This document shows, one piece after another, positions 1 through 10,103 of a stretch of DNA of 64,000 nucleotides (the stretch's first letter is position 1; each line of letters begins with the position of its first letter). The notes beneath the pieces were generated by a model. It saw only the letters and a program-made list of their open reading frames with translations. It was not told the DNA's origin and searched no databases. The position numbers were made by a program, and so were the translations under genes. The stretch is taken from contig NZ_NOIN01000003.1 in NCBI RefSeq assembly GCF_014596565.1, positions 496,001 to 560,000 on the forward strand. The letters run 5' to 3'. The DNA is from Pseudomonas sp. PSB18 (GTDB taxonomy: Bacteria; Pseudomonadota; Gammaproteobacteria; Pseudomonadales; Pseudomonadaceae).

Positions 1-4
1 ATCC

Positions 5-469
5 ATGATCCGACTAGAAACCATCCTGACCCCCGGCCGTTCCATGGTGAACGCGCCGGGCGGCAGTAAAAAGAAAGCCCTCGAACAAATTGCCAACCTG
101 ATCCACCGCGAAGTACCGGATCTGGAAATGCAGGATGTCTTCGAGGCCCTGGTTGCCCGTGAAAAACTCGGTTCCACCGGTTTTGGCAACGGCATCGCCA
201 TTCCCCACTGTCGCCTCAAGGGATGCACCACGCCCATCAGCGCGCTGCTGCACCTTGAAGCCGCCATAGATTTCGACGCCATCGACGGCGCACCGGTCGA
301 CCTGCTGTTCGTATTGCTGGTTCCGGAAGCGGCGACCGATGCGCATCTTGAGCTGCTGCGCCAGATCGCCAGCATGCTGGACCGCAAGGAAGTGCGCGAA
401 AAACTGCGCAGCGCATCGAGTAACCAAGCCTTGTATCAGGTAGTCCTGGACGAGCAGAACGGTCATTAA
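5..469 (+). CDS. ptsN: PTS IIA-like nitrogen-regulatory protein PtsN (EIIA-Ntr)
   Basis: This is the terminal phospho-acceptor of the nitrogen phosphotransferase system. It takes phosphate from NPr and acts as a cytoplasmic regulator (potassium, carbon/nitrogen balance) rather than as a sugar transporter. The 154-residue length and the [10 protein letters not shown] motif, with the phosphorylatable His at residue 68, are those of the family. The gene begins only four bases into the window, so the usual upstream hpf and rpoN genes are not visible. It is followed two bases later by rapZ and then by the NPr gene, the standard Pseudomonas rpoN-cluster order. Translational coupling to rapZ is likely. 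Confidence 0.96.
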   Translation: MIRLETILTPGRSMVNAPGGSKKKALEQIANLIHREVPDLEMQDVFEALVAREKLGSTGFGNGIAIPHCRLKGCTTPISALLHLEAAIDFDAIDGAPVDLLFVLLVPEAATDAHLELLRQIASMLDRKEVREKLRSASSNQALYQVVLDEQNGH

Positions 470-471
470 TC

Positions 472-1329
472 ATGCGCCTGATCATCGTCAGTGGCCGCTC
501 CGGCTCCGGTAAAAGCACGGCTCTCGATGTGCTTGAGGACAGCGGCTACTATTGCATCGACAACCTGCCGGCCGGCCTGCTGCCGGAGTTGGCCGAGCGG
601 GCGCTGATCCACACCGAGCTGGCGCAACCGCTGGTGGCGGTTTCCATCGACGCGCGCAACCTGCCGAGCCACCTGTCGCGCTTTCCCGAACTGCTCGAGG
701 AAGTGCGCAATCGGCATATCCAGTGCGATGTGCTGTACCTGGATGCCGATGACGAAACGCTGCTCAAGCGCTTTTCCGAGACCCGGCGGCGCCACCCGCT
801 GAGCAATGCCAACCGCTCGCTGGCCGAAGCCATTGAAGACGAAAGCCAGTTGCTGGGCCCCATCGCCGACCTGGCGGACCTGAAGGTCAACACCACGAAC
901 CTGAACCTGTATCAGTTGCGCGACACCATCAAGCTACGCCTGCTGAACCAGCCGGAGCCAGGCACGGCGTTCCTGGTGGAGTCCTTCGGGTTCAAGCGTG
1001 GCATGCCGGTAGACGCCGATCTGGTGTTCGATGTGCGTTGCCTGCCCAACCCTTATTGGAAACCGGAGCTGCGCGAGCAATCCGGGCTCGACCAACCGGT
1101 GATCGACTACCTGGCGGCCCAACCGGATGTCGAGGAAATGTACCAGGATATCTCCAGCTACCTGCTTAAATGGCTGCCCCGCTTTGCCGCGAGCAACCGC
1201 GCCTACGTCACGATCGCCATCGGCTGTACCGGCGGTCATCATCGCTCCGTCTACCTGACTGAACGCCTGGGTCAGCTCCTGCAACAATCCCTGAAGAATG
1301 TCCAGGTTCGCCACCGCGACCTCAGCTAA
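472..1329 (+). CDS. rapZ: RNase adapter protein RapZ (YvcJ family P-loop protein)
   Basis: RapZ is a nucleotide-binding and RNA-binding adapter. In enterobacteria it senses glucosamine-6-phosphate and targets the sRNA GlmZ to RNase E; its target in Pseudomonas is less clear. The 285-residue protein has the N-terminal P-loop [10 protein letters not shown] at residues 7-16. Its conserved C-terminal CTGGHHRSV motif is typical of the RNA/metabolite-binding domain. The start lies two bases after the ptsN stop and the stop lies 15 bases before the NPr gene, so it belongs to the ptsN-rapZ-ptsO operon. Confidence 0.95.
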   Translation: MRLIIVSGRSGSGKSTALDVLEDSGYYCIDNLPAGLLPELAERALIHTELAQPLVAVSIDARNLPSHLSRFPELLEEVRNRHIQCDVLYLDADDETLLKRFSETRRRHPLSNANRSLAEAIEDESQLLGPIADLADLKVNTTNLNLYQLRDTIKLRLLNQPEPGTAFLVESFGFKRGMPVDADLVFDVRCLPNPYWKPELREQSGLDQPVIDYLAAQPDVEEMYQDISSYLLKWLPRFAASNRAYVTIAIGCTGGHHRSVYLTERLGQLLQQSLKNVQVRHRDLS

Positions 1330-1344
1330 AGGATTCACATCGCG

Positions 1345-1620
1345 ATGCCTGCTCAGGAAATTACAATCATCAACAAGCTGGGCTTGCACGCCCGGGCCTC
1401 AGCCAAGTTTGTCGGCGTGGCAGGTCAGTTCAAGGAAACGACCATCCGCGTCGGCAAGACGCCTGAATCCATGGTTGACGGTAAAAGCATCATGGCCATG
1501 ATGATGCTTGCTGCGGGCAAGGGCACCAAGATCTACCTGGAAACCCAAGGTGAACAAGCGCAGGAGGCGATGGACGCCCTGGTGGAACTGATCAACAACT
1601 ACTTCGATGAAGGTGGCTGA
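1345..1620 (+). CDS. ptsO: Nitrogen phosphotransferase phosphocarrier NPr (HPr family)
   Basis: NPr relays phosphate from EI-Ntr (PtsP) to PtsN. The protein is 91 residues long. It contains the active-site segment NKLGLHARAS with the phosphorylated His at residue 15, and the second conserved segment VDGKSIM with Ser48 at the position equivalent to the HPr regulatory serine. An AAAGGA ribosome-binding site precedes the ATG. It closes the ptsN-rapZ operon and is followed by a palindrome that could act as transcript end or 3' stabiliser. Confidence 0.95.
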   Translation: MPAQEITIINKLGLHARASAKFVGVAGQFKETTIRVGKTPESMVDGKSIMAMMMLAAGKGTKIYLETQGEQAQEAMDALVELINNYFDEGG

Positions 1621-1634
1621 CACCGCAGGGCTGT

Positions 1635-1665
1635 TGTGGCGAGGAGATTTATCCCCTCGCCACAG
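1635..1665. repeat. REP-like palindrome (GTGGCGAG type)
   Basis: A near-perfect hairpin: TGTGGCGAGG and CCTCGCCACA flank GATTTATCC. It lies between the converging ptsO and pmbA genes and belongs to a family repeated several times in this window. It probably doubles as a transcript 3' end. Confidence 0.75.
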
Positions 1666-1689
1666 GATGCTTTTTTATTGCGATAGCGG

Positions 1690-3036
1690 TCAGCTACCCG
1701 CCACCGTCATCCGCTCGATCAACACCGAACCGGTGCGGATGTTGCTGCGCAGTTCCAGATCATTGCCCACCGCCACGATCTGCTTGAACATATCGCGCAT
1801 GTTGCCGGCAATGGTCACTTCCTGGACCGGGAATTGAATCTCGCCATTTTCGACCCAGAAGCCGGCCGCACCCCGGGAGTAATCGCCGGTCACCATGTTC
1901 AGGCCATGGCCCATCAGCTCGGTCACCAGCAACCCTCTTCCCATCCGCCGCAGCAAGGCCGCCTGGTCCTCTTCGCCATGGGTCACGAACAGGTTGTGCA
2001 CACCACCGGCATTGGCGGTGCTCGGCATGCCGAGTTTACGGCCCGAATACGTGCCGAGGATGTAGGACACCAACTCCCCCCTCTCCACGAACGGCTTGGC
2101 ATACGTGGCCAGGCCATCACCGTCGAACGCCGAGCTGCCCATGGCCTGCATCAGGTGCGGGCGCTCGTCGATGGTCATCCATTCCGGGAACAGTTTCTGA
2201 CCCAGGGCGCCTTCGAGAAACGAAGACTTGCGATACAGGTTGCCGCCAGACACCGCCGACAGGAAGCTGCCGAACAAGCCACCGGCCAGCTCGGCGGCAA
2301 ACAGCACCGGCACTTCACAGGTCGGCACCGGTCGCGCGCCCAGGCGACTGGCCGCCCGTTGCGCGGCTTTCTGGCCGATCACCAGCGGGTCCATCAGCAG
2401 AGTGCCCTGGCGGTTCACGTCGTACCAGTAATCGCGCTGCATCTGGCCATTGGCTTCGGCAATCATCACGCAACTGAGGCTGTGACGGGTCGACGCATAG
2501 CCACCGATGAAACCGTGGCTGTTACCGTATACCCGGCAGCCCTGATGGGTATTGAGCGTCGTACCGTCGGCATTCTTGATCCGCGGATCGGCATCGAACG
2601 CTGCCGCTTCACAGCGCAACGCCTGTTCAATGGCCTGCTCGGGGGTGATGTCCCAGGCGTGGAACAGATCGAAATCTCGCGCTTCCTTGCACATCAGGGC
2701 GGCGTCGGCCAGGCCCGAGGCTTCGTCTTCGGAGGTGTGCTGGGCAATCGCCAATGCCGCGGCGACAGTTTCGCGAATGGCGTCCGGGCCGCTGGCCGAG
2801 GTGCTGGCCGAACCCTTGCGCTGCCCCGCGTACAAGGTAATGCCGAAACCCTGGTCGCGGTTGAACTCGACGGTTTCCACCTCACGCTGGCGTACCGACG
2901 TCGACAGGCCCTGCTCCAGGGACACCGCCACCTCACAGGCGCTGGCGCCCTGTCGCTTGGCTTCGGCGAGGATCTGCTCGACCTGCTCCTGCAGTGCCGG
3001 CAATGCTTGCGGGCCGACGCTCTGAACTGCACTCAT
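1690..3036 (-). CDS. pmbA: Metalloprotease PmbA (TldE), partner of TldD
   Basis: PmbA/TldE forms a heterodimer with TldD. The complex degrades unfolded peptides and processes ribosomally made peptides such as microcin B17, and it affects CcdA stability. The 448-residue protein shows typical TldE features, including GGLFGSFLSAVSGGNLYRK in the middle and ELMGHGLNMVTGDYSRGAAG near the end. It lacks the HExxxH zinc motif, as expected for the E subunit. I chose the ATG at 3036, which has a GGAG six bases upstream, over an in-frame GTG four codons earlier. darP lies divergently next to it, and tldD follows on the same strand beyond darP. Confidence 0.94.
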   Translation of the reverse strand: MSAVQSVGPQALPALQEQVEQILAEAKRQGASACEVAVSLEQGLSTSVRQREVETVEFNRDQGFGITLYAGQRKGSASTSASGPDAIRETVAAALAIAQHTSEDEASGLADAALMCKEARDFDLFHAWDITPEQAIEQALRCEAAAFDADPRIKNADGTTLNTHQGCRVYGNSHGFIGGYASTRHSLSCVMIAEANGQMQRDYWYDVNRQGTLLMDPLVIGQKAAQRAASRLGARPVPTCEVPVLFAAELAGGLFGSFLSAVSGGNLYRKSSFLEGALGQKLFPEWMTIDERPHLMQAMGSSAFDGDGLATYAKPFVERGELVSYILGTYSGRKLGMPSTANAGGVHNLFVTHGEEDQAALLRRMGRGLLVTELMGHGLNMVTGDYSRGAAGFWVENGEIQFPVQEVTIAGNMRDMFKQIVAVGNDLELRSNIRTGSVLIERMTVAGS

Positions 3037-3143
3037 GGCTTTCTCCACTCAAATTCTGCTTTCGGTAAGGCCTTCGAGCGACCGGGCCGGACAAGCGGCC
3101 CCCGACTGGTTATCATGGCGGCGTTTCTTTGCGGACTGCCCCC

Positions 3144-3668
3144 ATGGTTGATTCTTACGACGACTCCCTCTACGAGGGTGAAAAAAGCAAATCCCAGGTC
3201 AAACGCGAGCTGCATGCTCTGGTTGACCTCGGCGAGCGCCTGACAACACTCAAGCCGGACTTGCTGGCCAAACTGCCCTTGACCGACGCCTTGCGCCGGG
3301 CCCTGGCCGATGCGCCCAAGCACACCGCGAATATCGCGCGTAAACGGCACCTGCAATTCATCGGCAAACTGATGCGCGATCAGGACACTGACGCCATCCT
3401 GGTGCTGCTCGATCAACTCGACGCCTCCACCCGGCAGTACAACGAACGCTTCCATAACCTGGAACGCTGGCGCGATCGCTTGATCGCAGGCGACGACGGC
3501 ACCCTGGAAAAATTCGTCGTCGACTACCCGGAGGCCGATCGCCAGCAACTGCGCTCCCTGATCCGTCAGGCTCAGCACGAAGTGGCGCAGAACAAGCCAC
3601 CGGCTTCGAGCCGTAAAATCTTCAAGTACATCCGTGAGCTGGACGAGACTCAACGCGGCCTGCGCTGA
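3144..3668 (+). CDS. darP: Ribosome biogenesis-associated protein DarP (YjgA/DUF615)
   Basis: The E. coli homologue YjgA/DarP binds late 50S precursors and helps peptidyl-transferase centre assembly. The protein is 174 residues, highly charged and helical, with the family segments [19 protein letters not shown] near the start and [14 protein letters not shown] helices near the end. An in-frame TTG lies 15 bases upstream, but the ATG at 3144 gives the usual N-terminus. It is divergent from pmbA with about 107 bases between the starts. The tldD/pmbA/yjgA association is conserved in gammaproteobacteria. Confidence 0.92.
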   Translation: MVDSYDDSLYEGEKSKSQVKRELHALVDLGERLTTLKPDLLAKLPLTDALRRALADAPKHTANIARKRHLQFIGKLMRDQDTDAILVLLDQLDASTRQYNERFHNLERWRDRLIAGDDGTLEKFVVDYPEADRQQLRSLIRQAQHEVAQNKPPASSRKIFKYIRELDETQRGLR

Positions 3669-3708
3669 TCGCTCCCGTTCTCACCCACTCCCTTTGAGGG
3701 GTCGCGTC

Positions 3709-3742
3709 ATTGTGGCGAGGGAGCTCGCACCCTCGCCACAAT
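3709..3742. repeat. REP-like palindrome (GTGGCGAGGG type)
   Basis: ATTGTGGCGAGGG and its reverse complement flank AGCTCGCA. It lies between the converging darP and tldD genes and probably ends both transcripts. Confidence 0.75.
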
Positions 3743-3766
3743 GATTCACAAGCCCTACGGAGTATT

Positions 3767-5209
3767 TCATGCGCCCGTGCCACCCACGGTAATCGCATCG
3801 ATCTTCAGGGTCGGCTGACCGACACCCACCGGCACCGACTGCCCGTCCTTGCCGCACGTCCCTACGCCGCTATCCAGCGCCAGGTCGTTACCGACCATCG
3901 ACACCTTGCTCATGGCCTCCGGTCCGTTACCGATCAGCGTCGCGCCTTTGACCGGCGCGGTGATCTTGCCGTCCTCGATCAGGTAGGCCTCGCTGGTGGA
4001 GAACACGAATTTGCCGCTGGTGATGTCCACCTGGCCGCCGCCAAGGTTGGCGCAGTAGATGCCTTTTTTCACCGAAGCGATGATTTCCGCCGGATCACTC
4101 TGACCGCCAAGCATGTAGGTGTTGGTCATGCGCGGCATCGGCAGGTGCGCATAAGACTCACGGCGACCATTGCCGGTGCGAGCCACGCCCATCAACCGCG
4201 CGTTGAGCTTGTCCTGCATGTAGCCCTTGAGTACGCCATTCTCGATCAGCGTGGTGCACTCGGTCGGGGTACCCTCGTCGTCGACGCTCAACGAGCCGCG
4301 CCGCCCCGCCAAAGTGCCATCGTCGACAATGGTGCAGAGTTTCGAAGCAACCATTTCGCCCATGCGCCCGCTGTAGGCTGAACTGCCCTTGCGGTTGAAA
4401 TCCCCCTCCAGGCCATGCCCCACCGCTTCGTGCAGCAGCACACCGGACCAACCGGACCCCAGCACCACCGGCAACGTGCCAGCCGGCGCCGGAATGGCTT
4501 CCAGGTTGACCAACGCCTGGCGCAAGGCCTCCCTGGCGTAGCCCATGGCGCGGTCTTCGCTGAGGAAATAGCGGTAATCGGTACGCCCGCCACCACCATG
4601 CCCACCGCGCTCGCGGCGACCGTTCTGCTCGACGATCACACTGACATTGAAACGCACCAGCGGTCGCACATCCGCCGCCAGGCCGCCGTCGGTCGACGCC
4701 ACCAGGATGCGTTCCCAGACACCGGCCATGCTCACCGACACCTGCTGGATGCGCGGGTCGAGGGCCCGGGTCGCGACGTCGATGCGCTTGAGCAGTTCAA
4801 CCTTCTCGGCGCGGCTCATGACCTCCAGCGGATTATCCGGTGCATACAACTGCGCGACGTCCTGGCTGCTGAAGGCCTGGACCGTACCGTTCTGGCCGGC
4901 ACGGGAAATCGAACGCGCCGCACGGGCCGCAGCCCCCAGGGCTTCGAGGGTAATGGCATTGCTGTAGGCAAATCCGGTTTTCTCACCGGACTGGGCACGT
5001 ACGCCCACGCCCTGGTCAAGGTTGAAACTGCCTTCCTTGACGATGCCGTCTTCCAACGACCAGGACTCGGAGATCTGGCCCTGGAAATACAGGTCGGCCG
5101 CATCGATACCCGGACCGGCCAGGTCGCCCAGGACGCCTTGCAGGCTCTCAAGGGTCACGCCGCCGGGGGCTAGAAGGTGTTCACTGACTGAGGACAACAA
5201 CCCGCTCAT
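3767..5209 (-). CDS. tldD: Metalloprotease TldD
   Basis: TldD is the zinc-bearing subunit of the TldD/TldE peptidase. The 480-residue protein has the metal-binding motif [11 protein letters not shown] at residues 260-270. It also has the family's glycine-rich segment near residues 200-209 and a C-terminal TCGKDGQ segment. The open frame runs much further upstream, but the ATG at 5209 gives the standard [13 protein letters not shown] start. The stop of the upstream amidase gene is only five bases away, so the two genes are probably co-transcribed. Confidence 0.95.
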   Translation of the reverse strand: MSGLLSSVSEHLLAPGGVTLESLQGVLGDLAGPGIDAADLYFQGQISESWSLEDGIVKEGSFNLDQGVGVRAQSGEKTGFAYSNAITLEALGAAARAARSISRAGQNGTVQAFSSQDVAQLYAPDNPLEVMSRAEKVELLKRIDVATRALDPRIQQVSVSMAGVWERILVASTDGGLAADVRPLVRFNVSVIVEQNGRRERGGHGGGGRTDYRYFLSEDRAMGYAREALRQALVNLEAIPAPAGTLPVVLGSGWSGVLLHEAVGHGLEGDFNRKGSSAYSGRMGEMVASKLCTIVDDGTLAGRRGSLSVDDEGTPTECTTLIENGVLKGYMQDKLNARLMGVARTGNGRRESYAHLPMPRMTNTYMLGGQSDPAEIIASVKKGIYCANLGGGQVDITSGKFVFSTSEAYLIEDGKITAPVKGATLIGNGPEAMSKVSMVGNDLALDSGVGTCGKDGQSVPVGVGQPTLKIDAITVGGTGA

Positions 5210-5214
5210 ATGTT

Positions 5215-6078
5215 TTACGCCTTGAATTCGTCGTCTTGGACAGGTCGCTGTCGAGCGCCCTGCGAGAAAAAGCGCCGATGGCTGGCCACCGGCATGCGCG
5301 CCCGGATGGACGCCTGTTCGCTGCTGTCGCGCTCGGCTAGCAACACGGCTTCGCCTTGATCCTGTTGCGCCAGCACTCGCCCCCAGGGATCGACAATAGC
5401 CGCATGACCAAAGGTCTCCCGAGGCCCCGGATGCACGCCCCCTTGGGCGGCCGCCAGCACATAACACTGGGTTTCGATGGCTCGGGCGCGAATCAACACC
5501 TCCCAATGAGCTGCACCGGTGACGGCGGTGAACGCCGAGGGTGCCGTGATCAATTCGGCGCCGGCAGCCCGCAGTTCGCTGTAAAGCTCCGGAAAGCGCA
5601 AGTCATAGCAGACCGTCAGGCCCACCCTTCCCACCGGTGTATCGGCGACCACGACGTTGCCGCCATAAGCATAGTCATCAGACTCACGGTAGCGCCCACG
5701 ATTGTCCGCCACATCCACGTCGAACAGGTGCAGCTTGTCGTACCGAGCCACGATCAGGCCCTGATCGTCCACCAGCAACGAACAGGCATGGGCCTTGGCC
5801 TCGGGCCGGTCCGCCGGCGGCAAGGGCAACGTGCCGGCTACAATCCATAACCTGAGGTCGCGGGCGACCTGTTTCAACCAGGGGAGGATCGGTCCCTGAC
5901 CAAAGGCTTCGGCACGCCCGAGGTCGGCCACGTCCCGCCGCCCCATCGCCGCGAAGTTTTCCGGCAACACCGCCAACCGCGCACCGCCAGCTGCGGCCTG
6001 TTCCAGTAATACACGGGCCCGCGCCAAGTTGGCGAGCACATCGCTCTGGCTGACCATTTGAATCACCGCGACTGGCAT
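5215..6078 (-). CDS. Carbon-nitrogen hydrolase (Nit2/omega-amidase family)
   Basis: This is a nitrilase-superfamily amidase that hydrolyses small amides. Near relatives are deaminated-glutathione amidase (Nit1) and omega-amidase (Nit2), and the exact substrate cannot be read from sequence. The 287-residue protein has the full Glu-Lys-Cys triad: Glu40 in VLPENFA, Lys115 in YDKLHLFD and Cys157 in [11 protein letters not shown]. It sits immediately upstream of tldD, with a five-base gap, and downstream of yhdP on the same strand, separated by a palindrome pair. This yhdP-amidase-tldD order is common in Pseudomonas. Confidence 0.9.
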   Translation of the reverse strand: MPVAVIQMVSQSDVLANLARARVLLEQAAAGGARLAVLPENFAAMGRRDVADLGRAEAFGQGPILPWLKQVARDLRLWIVAGTLPLPPADRPEAKAHACSLLVDDQGLIVARYDKLHLFDVDVADNRGRYRESDDYAYGGNVVVADTPVGRVGLTVCYDLRFPELYSELRAAGAELITAPSAFTAVTGAAHWEVLIRARAIETQCYVLAAAQGGVHPGPRETFGHAAIVDPWGRVLAQQDQGEAVLLAERDSSEQASIRARMPVASHRRFFSQGARQRPVQDDEFKA

Positions 6079-6115
6079 GGTGTTTCCCTCCTGTCCTTAT
6101 CCTCGCCACGAGGGT

Positions 6116-6220
6116 TGTGGGAGCAAAGCTTGCTCGCGATACGAACGACTCGGTCCAACCGTAAACCCGCGTCATCGTTCATCGCGAGCAAGCTTTGCTC
6201 CCACAGGCTCGCTCCCACAG
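6116..6220. repeat. REP pair (GTGGGAGC type, inverted)
   Basis: Two inverted copies of TGTGGGAGCAAAGCTTGCTC-type sequence face each other across about 40 bases, followed by a partial third copy (GGCTCGCTCCCACAG). It fills the gap between yhdP and the amidase gene. Confidence 0.75.
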
Positions 6221-6238
6221 GGGGATTGGCGTTGTCCA

Positions 6239-9200
6239 TCAGAACGGCTTGTCGAAGGTGATCTTCGGCTCTTTCCACGGTCCCTTGACGTCATATCTTA
6301 CGCTGGCAAAACGCGCCACGCGGTCGCCGATCAACTTGTCGATCAGAAACAGCGCGCCGCCCACCGCCGGCGCGCCGACAATCAGCGCGGCAATCGGCAG
6401 GTTGTTGGTCACCGGCAATGTCACCTGCAACTTGGCATCGACCCGATCGGCCACCATGTCCAATGTCCCGTTGAGTTCCAGGTTGCTCGAAGGCCCCGTC
6501 AGGGTAATGGGTTCACGGGTCACGTAGACACCATTGCTCGCCACCAGCAGCCCCTTGACCCGGTCATAGCTCAAGCCTTTGCCGAACAGGTCGGAGAAGT
6601 CCAGGCGCAGCCGCCGGCCGATGGAGTTGAAGTTCAGCAGGCCGAACACCCGCAACGCCTGGGCGCTGCCCTCGACCTCGACGAACTGGCCCTTGCTCAG
6701 CGACGCGTCGAGACTGCCGGAAAAGCGCTTGGTCGCGACCCACGCCGGTGAGCCGGGCCAGTTGCCATCGACGTCCATATGGAAGTCCTGGCTGGTCACA
6801 CTTGGGGCAAATCCCCAGCCCTTGAGCACATCCGCCAGGTTCTTGCCGCCGATGCGCCCCTTGTACCAGCTGCGGGTGGAACCGGGCACGCCTTCCCAGC
6901 CGCCACTGCCCTGCAGCAGCATGCCCTTGAGGCCCATGTCCAGATTGTTCAACGCGATGCCTTTGCTGGTCGGACGCACCTTCAACGACCAGGCTCCGAT
7001 CAGATCCGGTCCCTGGAACAACTGGTCGATCGCGATATCCATGGCCGGGATCCGTGTCGGGTCCACCGACGCCAATGGGTCCGGCGCGTTTTCATCGGCT
7101 TGCACCGTCGGGTCCGCGGCCGGCAGGCGAACATAGTCAAGCTTGATCCCGATCGGAGCGCTCTTCGCATCCGGCAGGCTGGCGTTGCCCTTGGCCTGCT
7201 GGCTGTCGAGCCGCAAGGCCCAGGCATCCGGCTTGCGGTCCAGCTGCACCGACGCCTGGTCCAGTATCGTCCCCATGGCCGTGAGCTTGCCCACCTTCAG
7301 GTCGACACCGCTGAGCAATTGTTTGGCGCTGCCGCTCGGGTCCTGTCCGGCGTACTTGTTCATCAGGTCTTGCCACGGCCCGACATCCAGTTCCGACAGC
7401 GTCCCACGCAGTCGCAACCCTTTGGCCCCAGGCAAGACCGCATCGCCGCCGCCCAGCAACAGCTCACCGCGACCGTCGGCCAGCTTCCCGCCCGGCGCTG
7501 CGTATGTGAGGTTGGCGAGGTCGCCATAATTGACCCAGTAACGTCGCTCCGGCCCCTGCAATGTCATGCGGAACACGGTGTCGCGCCCGGTATCGGCCGT
7601 CATGCCGAAAGGCGCCGGCAGGTCGACCACCACGCCCTTGAGGTTGGAACTGACTGACAACTGGCTGTCGGCCCCGTCGAGAATCACCTGCAACTGGTAC
7701 GGAACGACCCCGGAAACGGGCAATGGCTGGGTAACGTTCAACCAGTCAGTGAGCTTCTTGACCTCCAGCCGCCCGGAGGCAACCACCCGGGTATTGAGCG
7801 CACCGGCACGGCCATCGGCAAAAATCTGCGCGGTCAAAGGTCGGTCGAATGCCCGGGCCGCAATGTTCTTGCCGCTCAGCCCCTTGCTGCTGTCGAAGCG
7901 GAAATCGCCCTTGAGCTGGGTCAGTTCCAGCACCGGATTGCTGAGTTTGAGTCGGGCGTCGGCGGTGCTGAAGTCCACCAGCACCTGCGGTGGGTCACCC
8001 TTGGCCAACGGGATATCGAGCTTCACAGTGCCTTGCAGGCCACCTTCGCCTTCCCAGCCGGCGAACGTCTCGGCCGTACCGATCGGTGCCGTCTGCAGGA
8101 TTTTCAGCCCGTCCCCCAAGCCCCCGGCGAAACCGCCCTCCAGCAGCAGGTGGGAATGTTGCCCGCTCGGGACATGGGGAATGTTCACCATCACGTCTTT
8201 GACCTGGGTGTCCAGCAATTGCCCCTGGCTGGCGAAGATGCGCACGCCGCTGTCTTCGACGAAGACGTCGCCACTGACCTTGCTGACCGAGGGCCAGCCC
8301 GGCTGGAAGGCCAGCTCGGCATCATGCACCTTGAAGAACAGGCTGATGCTGCGGGCCGCGTCCTCGGCACCGTGGTTCAGCGAACCCTGGTACTGGAAAA
8401 AACCCTCATCCACGGCACCCTTGACGATAGCCGTGCGCAACCACTCATCCAGGGCGGGGCTCAACACCGCCGGCAAATACTTGGCGGTGTAGCGTCCATC
8501 GCCATCCACCAGGCCGACCCGCAGGTCCATGTAGTCTTCCTGGCTGTGGTCGAAATGCAGGCGGATCAGGAAATCGCCGGCAATCCGGCCCTCCTCCCCC
8601 AGCACCTTGAGATATGGCGCAATCAGGGTGAACCCTTGCTGATCGAGCTTCCAGGTCAGCCGCGCATTGGCCTGCAGGTATTGCCAGGGTTTGGCGAAGA
8701 TCGGGTCCAGGTGCAGGGAAAAGTCCTTGCTGTCCATGCGTAGCTCGCCGCCACCGAGGTCGCCGCTGAGGCTGCCCGAGACGTTACGCGCCGCCGGGGC
8801 GCCGTGATAGGCGTCGAAGCCCACCGTGTCCAGGTTCGTGGCGAAGCTGACCTTCCGATCGCCGGCATTCTGCGGCCTATAGTCCACCAACACATTGCGC
8901 AGGGCACCGGTGAACCTGAGGCGGTCGATTGCCGTCGCTACGCCCGCGGGCAAAGGCGCCAAGGCATTGATCAGCGGCGTCAGCGGGGTCAGGTCGAGGC
9001 GATCGGCCTGCACGTGCCAGAGCTCTTCAGTCTTCTCGGTGGCAACGCTCTGCTGCAATTGCAGGCGCGACTCCCAACGGACTTCGCCCAGGCTCATCGC
9101 CAGGGAATCGAACGTCGCGGTGAACCCGTCGCTGCCGCGCTGGAAATAACCGTTGAGGCCAAGGTTGCGAATCTGTATCGGCTTGCGGTCGGCGTAGGCG

Positions 9201-10042
9201 CCGCTGATGTCCGGCGCATTCAGGCGCATGGCGGCGCTTTGCAGCGTGCCGCTCCCCCAGCTCAGCCAGAACTCGCCGCCGGCCTTGGCCTGGGAGAAAT
9301 TCCATTCCCGGGTCAGGCGCTTCGGCAGCCATTTCGACCAGTCGCTCTGTGGCAGGCTGAGGTAGGCATCGGCCTGGCCGTTCTTCCAGTCGGCGGCGCG
9401 GATGCGGGTACGCAGGTTGATTGCCACCGGTTGCCCGTCGGGCAGGGTCAGGCGCGCATCCAGGCGCTGGCGGCTGACGCCGGTCCTGAGACTCAGGCCG
9501 ACATAGGTCAGGGTCAGCGGTGCTTGATCCAGCGGCTGCAAGGTTACCTGGCTGTCCAGGATCGAGAGTTTCGATACCATCTGCATGCGATCAAACAGTT
9601 GCTGCGGGTCGAACGGCTGATCGTCCTTGACCGGCAGGCCTTCCAGGGCCCACTTGCCGTCGGCTCCCTCCTTGAGGCTGATTTTCAGGCCACCGAGCTC
9701 CAGATGGGCGATGCGGACCTGGCGGGCCAGCAAGCTGGCCCATAGGTCGGGCACGGCACGCACTTCATCCAGGTGCATGGCATTGGCCCCTTCACCGATC
9801 ATCACGTCGCGAGCCAGCAGTATCGGCGCCAGGCCACTCCACGTGCCCTCCAGGCTGTCAACGTGCAACGGCATGCCCAGCGCTTCGGTGGCCCGGTTCT
9901 CGATCTCGACGCGGTATTCGGCTACCAGCGGTGCCAGTTCCCGCCCCAGGCTGACATACAGCGCCAGCAGCACCAGCAGCAGCGCGCACAGGCCCAAGCC
10001 CCAGCGGGTCAGTGCGGCCAGAATGCGGGTCAAACGCTCCAT
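6239..10042 (-). CDS. yhdP: YhdP family AsmA-like envelope protein
   Basis: YhdP is a very large AsmA-like inner-membrane protein. In E. coli it helps move phospholipid to the outer membrane across the periplasm. The 1267-residue length is typical. One N-terminal membrane helix (about residues 12-32) is followed by a long beta-rich periplasmic region of the DUF3971/AsmA type, ending with a short hydrophobic and charged tail. I chose the ATG at 10042, which leaves MERLTRIL as N-terminus, over a candidate seven codons upstream. The gene follows rng at a distance of about 60 bases, and the rng-yhdP pairing is conserved in Pseudomonas. Confidence 0.92.
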   Translation of the reverse strand: MERLTRILAALTRWGLGLCALLLVLLALYVSLGRELAPLVAEYRVEIENRATEALGMPLHVDSLEGTWSGLAPILLARDVMIGEGANAMHLDEVRAVPDLWASLLARQVRIAHLELGGLKISLKEGADGKWALEGLPVKDDQPFDPQQLFDRMQMVSKLSILDSQVTLQPLDQAPLTLTYVGLSLRTGVSRQRLDARLTLPDGQPVAINLRTRIRAADWKNGQADAYLSLPQSDWSKWLPKRLTREWNFSQAKAGGEFWLSWGSGTLQSAAMRLNAPDISGAYADRKPIQIRNLGLNGYFQRGSDGFTATFDSLAMSLGEVRWESRLQLQQSVATEKTEELWHVQADRLDLTPLTPLINALAPLPAGVATAIDRLRFTGALRNVLVDYRPQNAGDRKVSFATNLDTVGFDAYHGAPAARNVSGSLSGDLGGGELRMDSKDFSLHLDPIFAKPWQYLQANARLTWKLDQQGFTLIAPYLKVLGEEGRIAGDFLIRLHFDHSQEDYMDLRVGLVDGDGRYTAKYLPAVLSPALDEWLRTAIVKGAVDEGFFQYQGSLNHGAEDAARSISLFFKVHDAELAFQPGWPSVSKVSGDVFVEDSGVRIFASQGQLLDTQVKDVMVNIPHVPSGQHSHLLLEGGFAGGLGDGLKILQTAPIGTAETFAGWEGEGGLQGTVKLDIPLAKGDPPQVLVDFSTADARLKLSNPVLELTQLKGDFRFDSSKGLSGKNIAARAFDRPLTAQIFADGRAGALNTRVVASGRLEVKKLTDWLNVTQPLPVSGVVPYQLQVILDGADSQLSVSSNLKGVVVDLPAPFGMTADTGRDTVFRMTLQGPERRYWVNYGDLANLTYAAPGGKLADGRGELLLGGGDAVLPGAKGLRLRGTLSELDVGPWQDLMNKYAGQDPSGSAKQLLSGVDLKVGKLTAMGTILDQASVQLDRKPDAWALRLDSQQAKGNASLPDAKSAPIGIKLDYVRLPAADPTVQADENAPDPLASVDPTRIPAMDIAIDQLFQGPDLIGAWSLKVRPTSKGIALNNLDMGLKGMLLQGSGGWEGVPGSTRSWYKGRIGGKNLADVLKGWGFAPSVTSQDFHMDVDGNWPGSPAWVATKRFSGSLDASLSKGQFVEVEGSAQALRVFGLLNFNSIGRRLRLDFSDLFGKGLSYDRVKGLLVASNGVYVTREPITLTGPSSNLELNGTLDMVADRVDAKLQVTLPVTNNLPIAALIVGAPAVGGALFLIDKLIGDRVARFASVRYDVKGPWKEPKITFDKPF

Positions 10043-10103
10043 GTCAGTGGACTCCCCAGGCAAAGGTATTCAAATCGGCGAGACCACCGCTTCAGGAGCC
10101 ACT

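Noticed and set aside
1834..3243. Long plus-strand open frame opposite pmbA
   Set aside because: It mirrors the coding frame of pmbA on the other strand; high third-position GC makes long antisense frames common. The residues show no recognisable fold and no ribosome-binding site.
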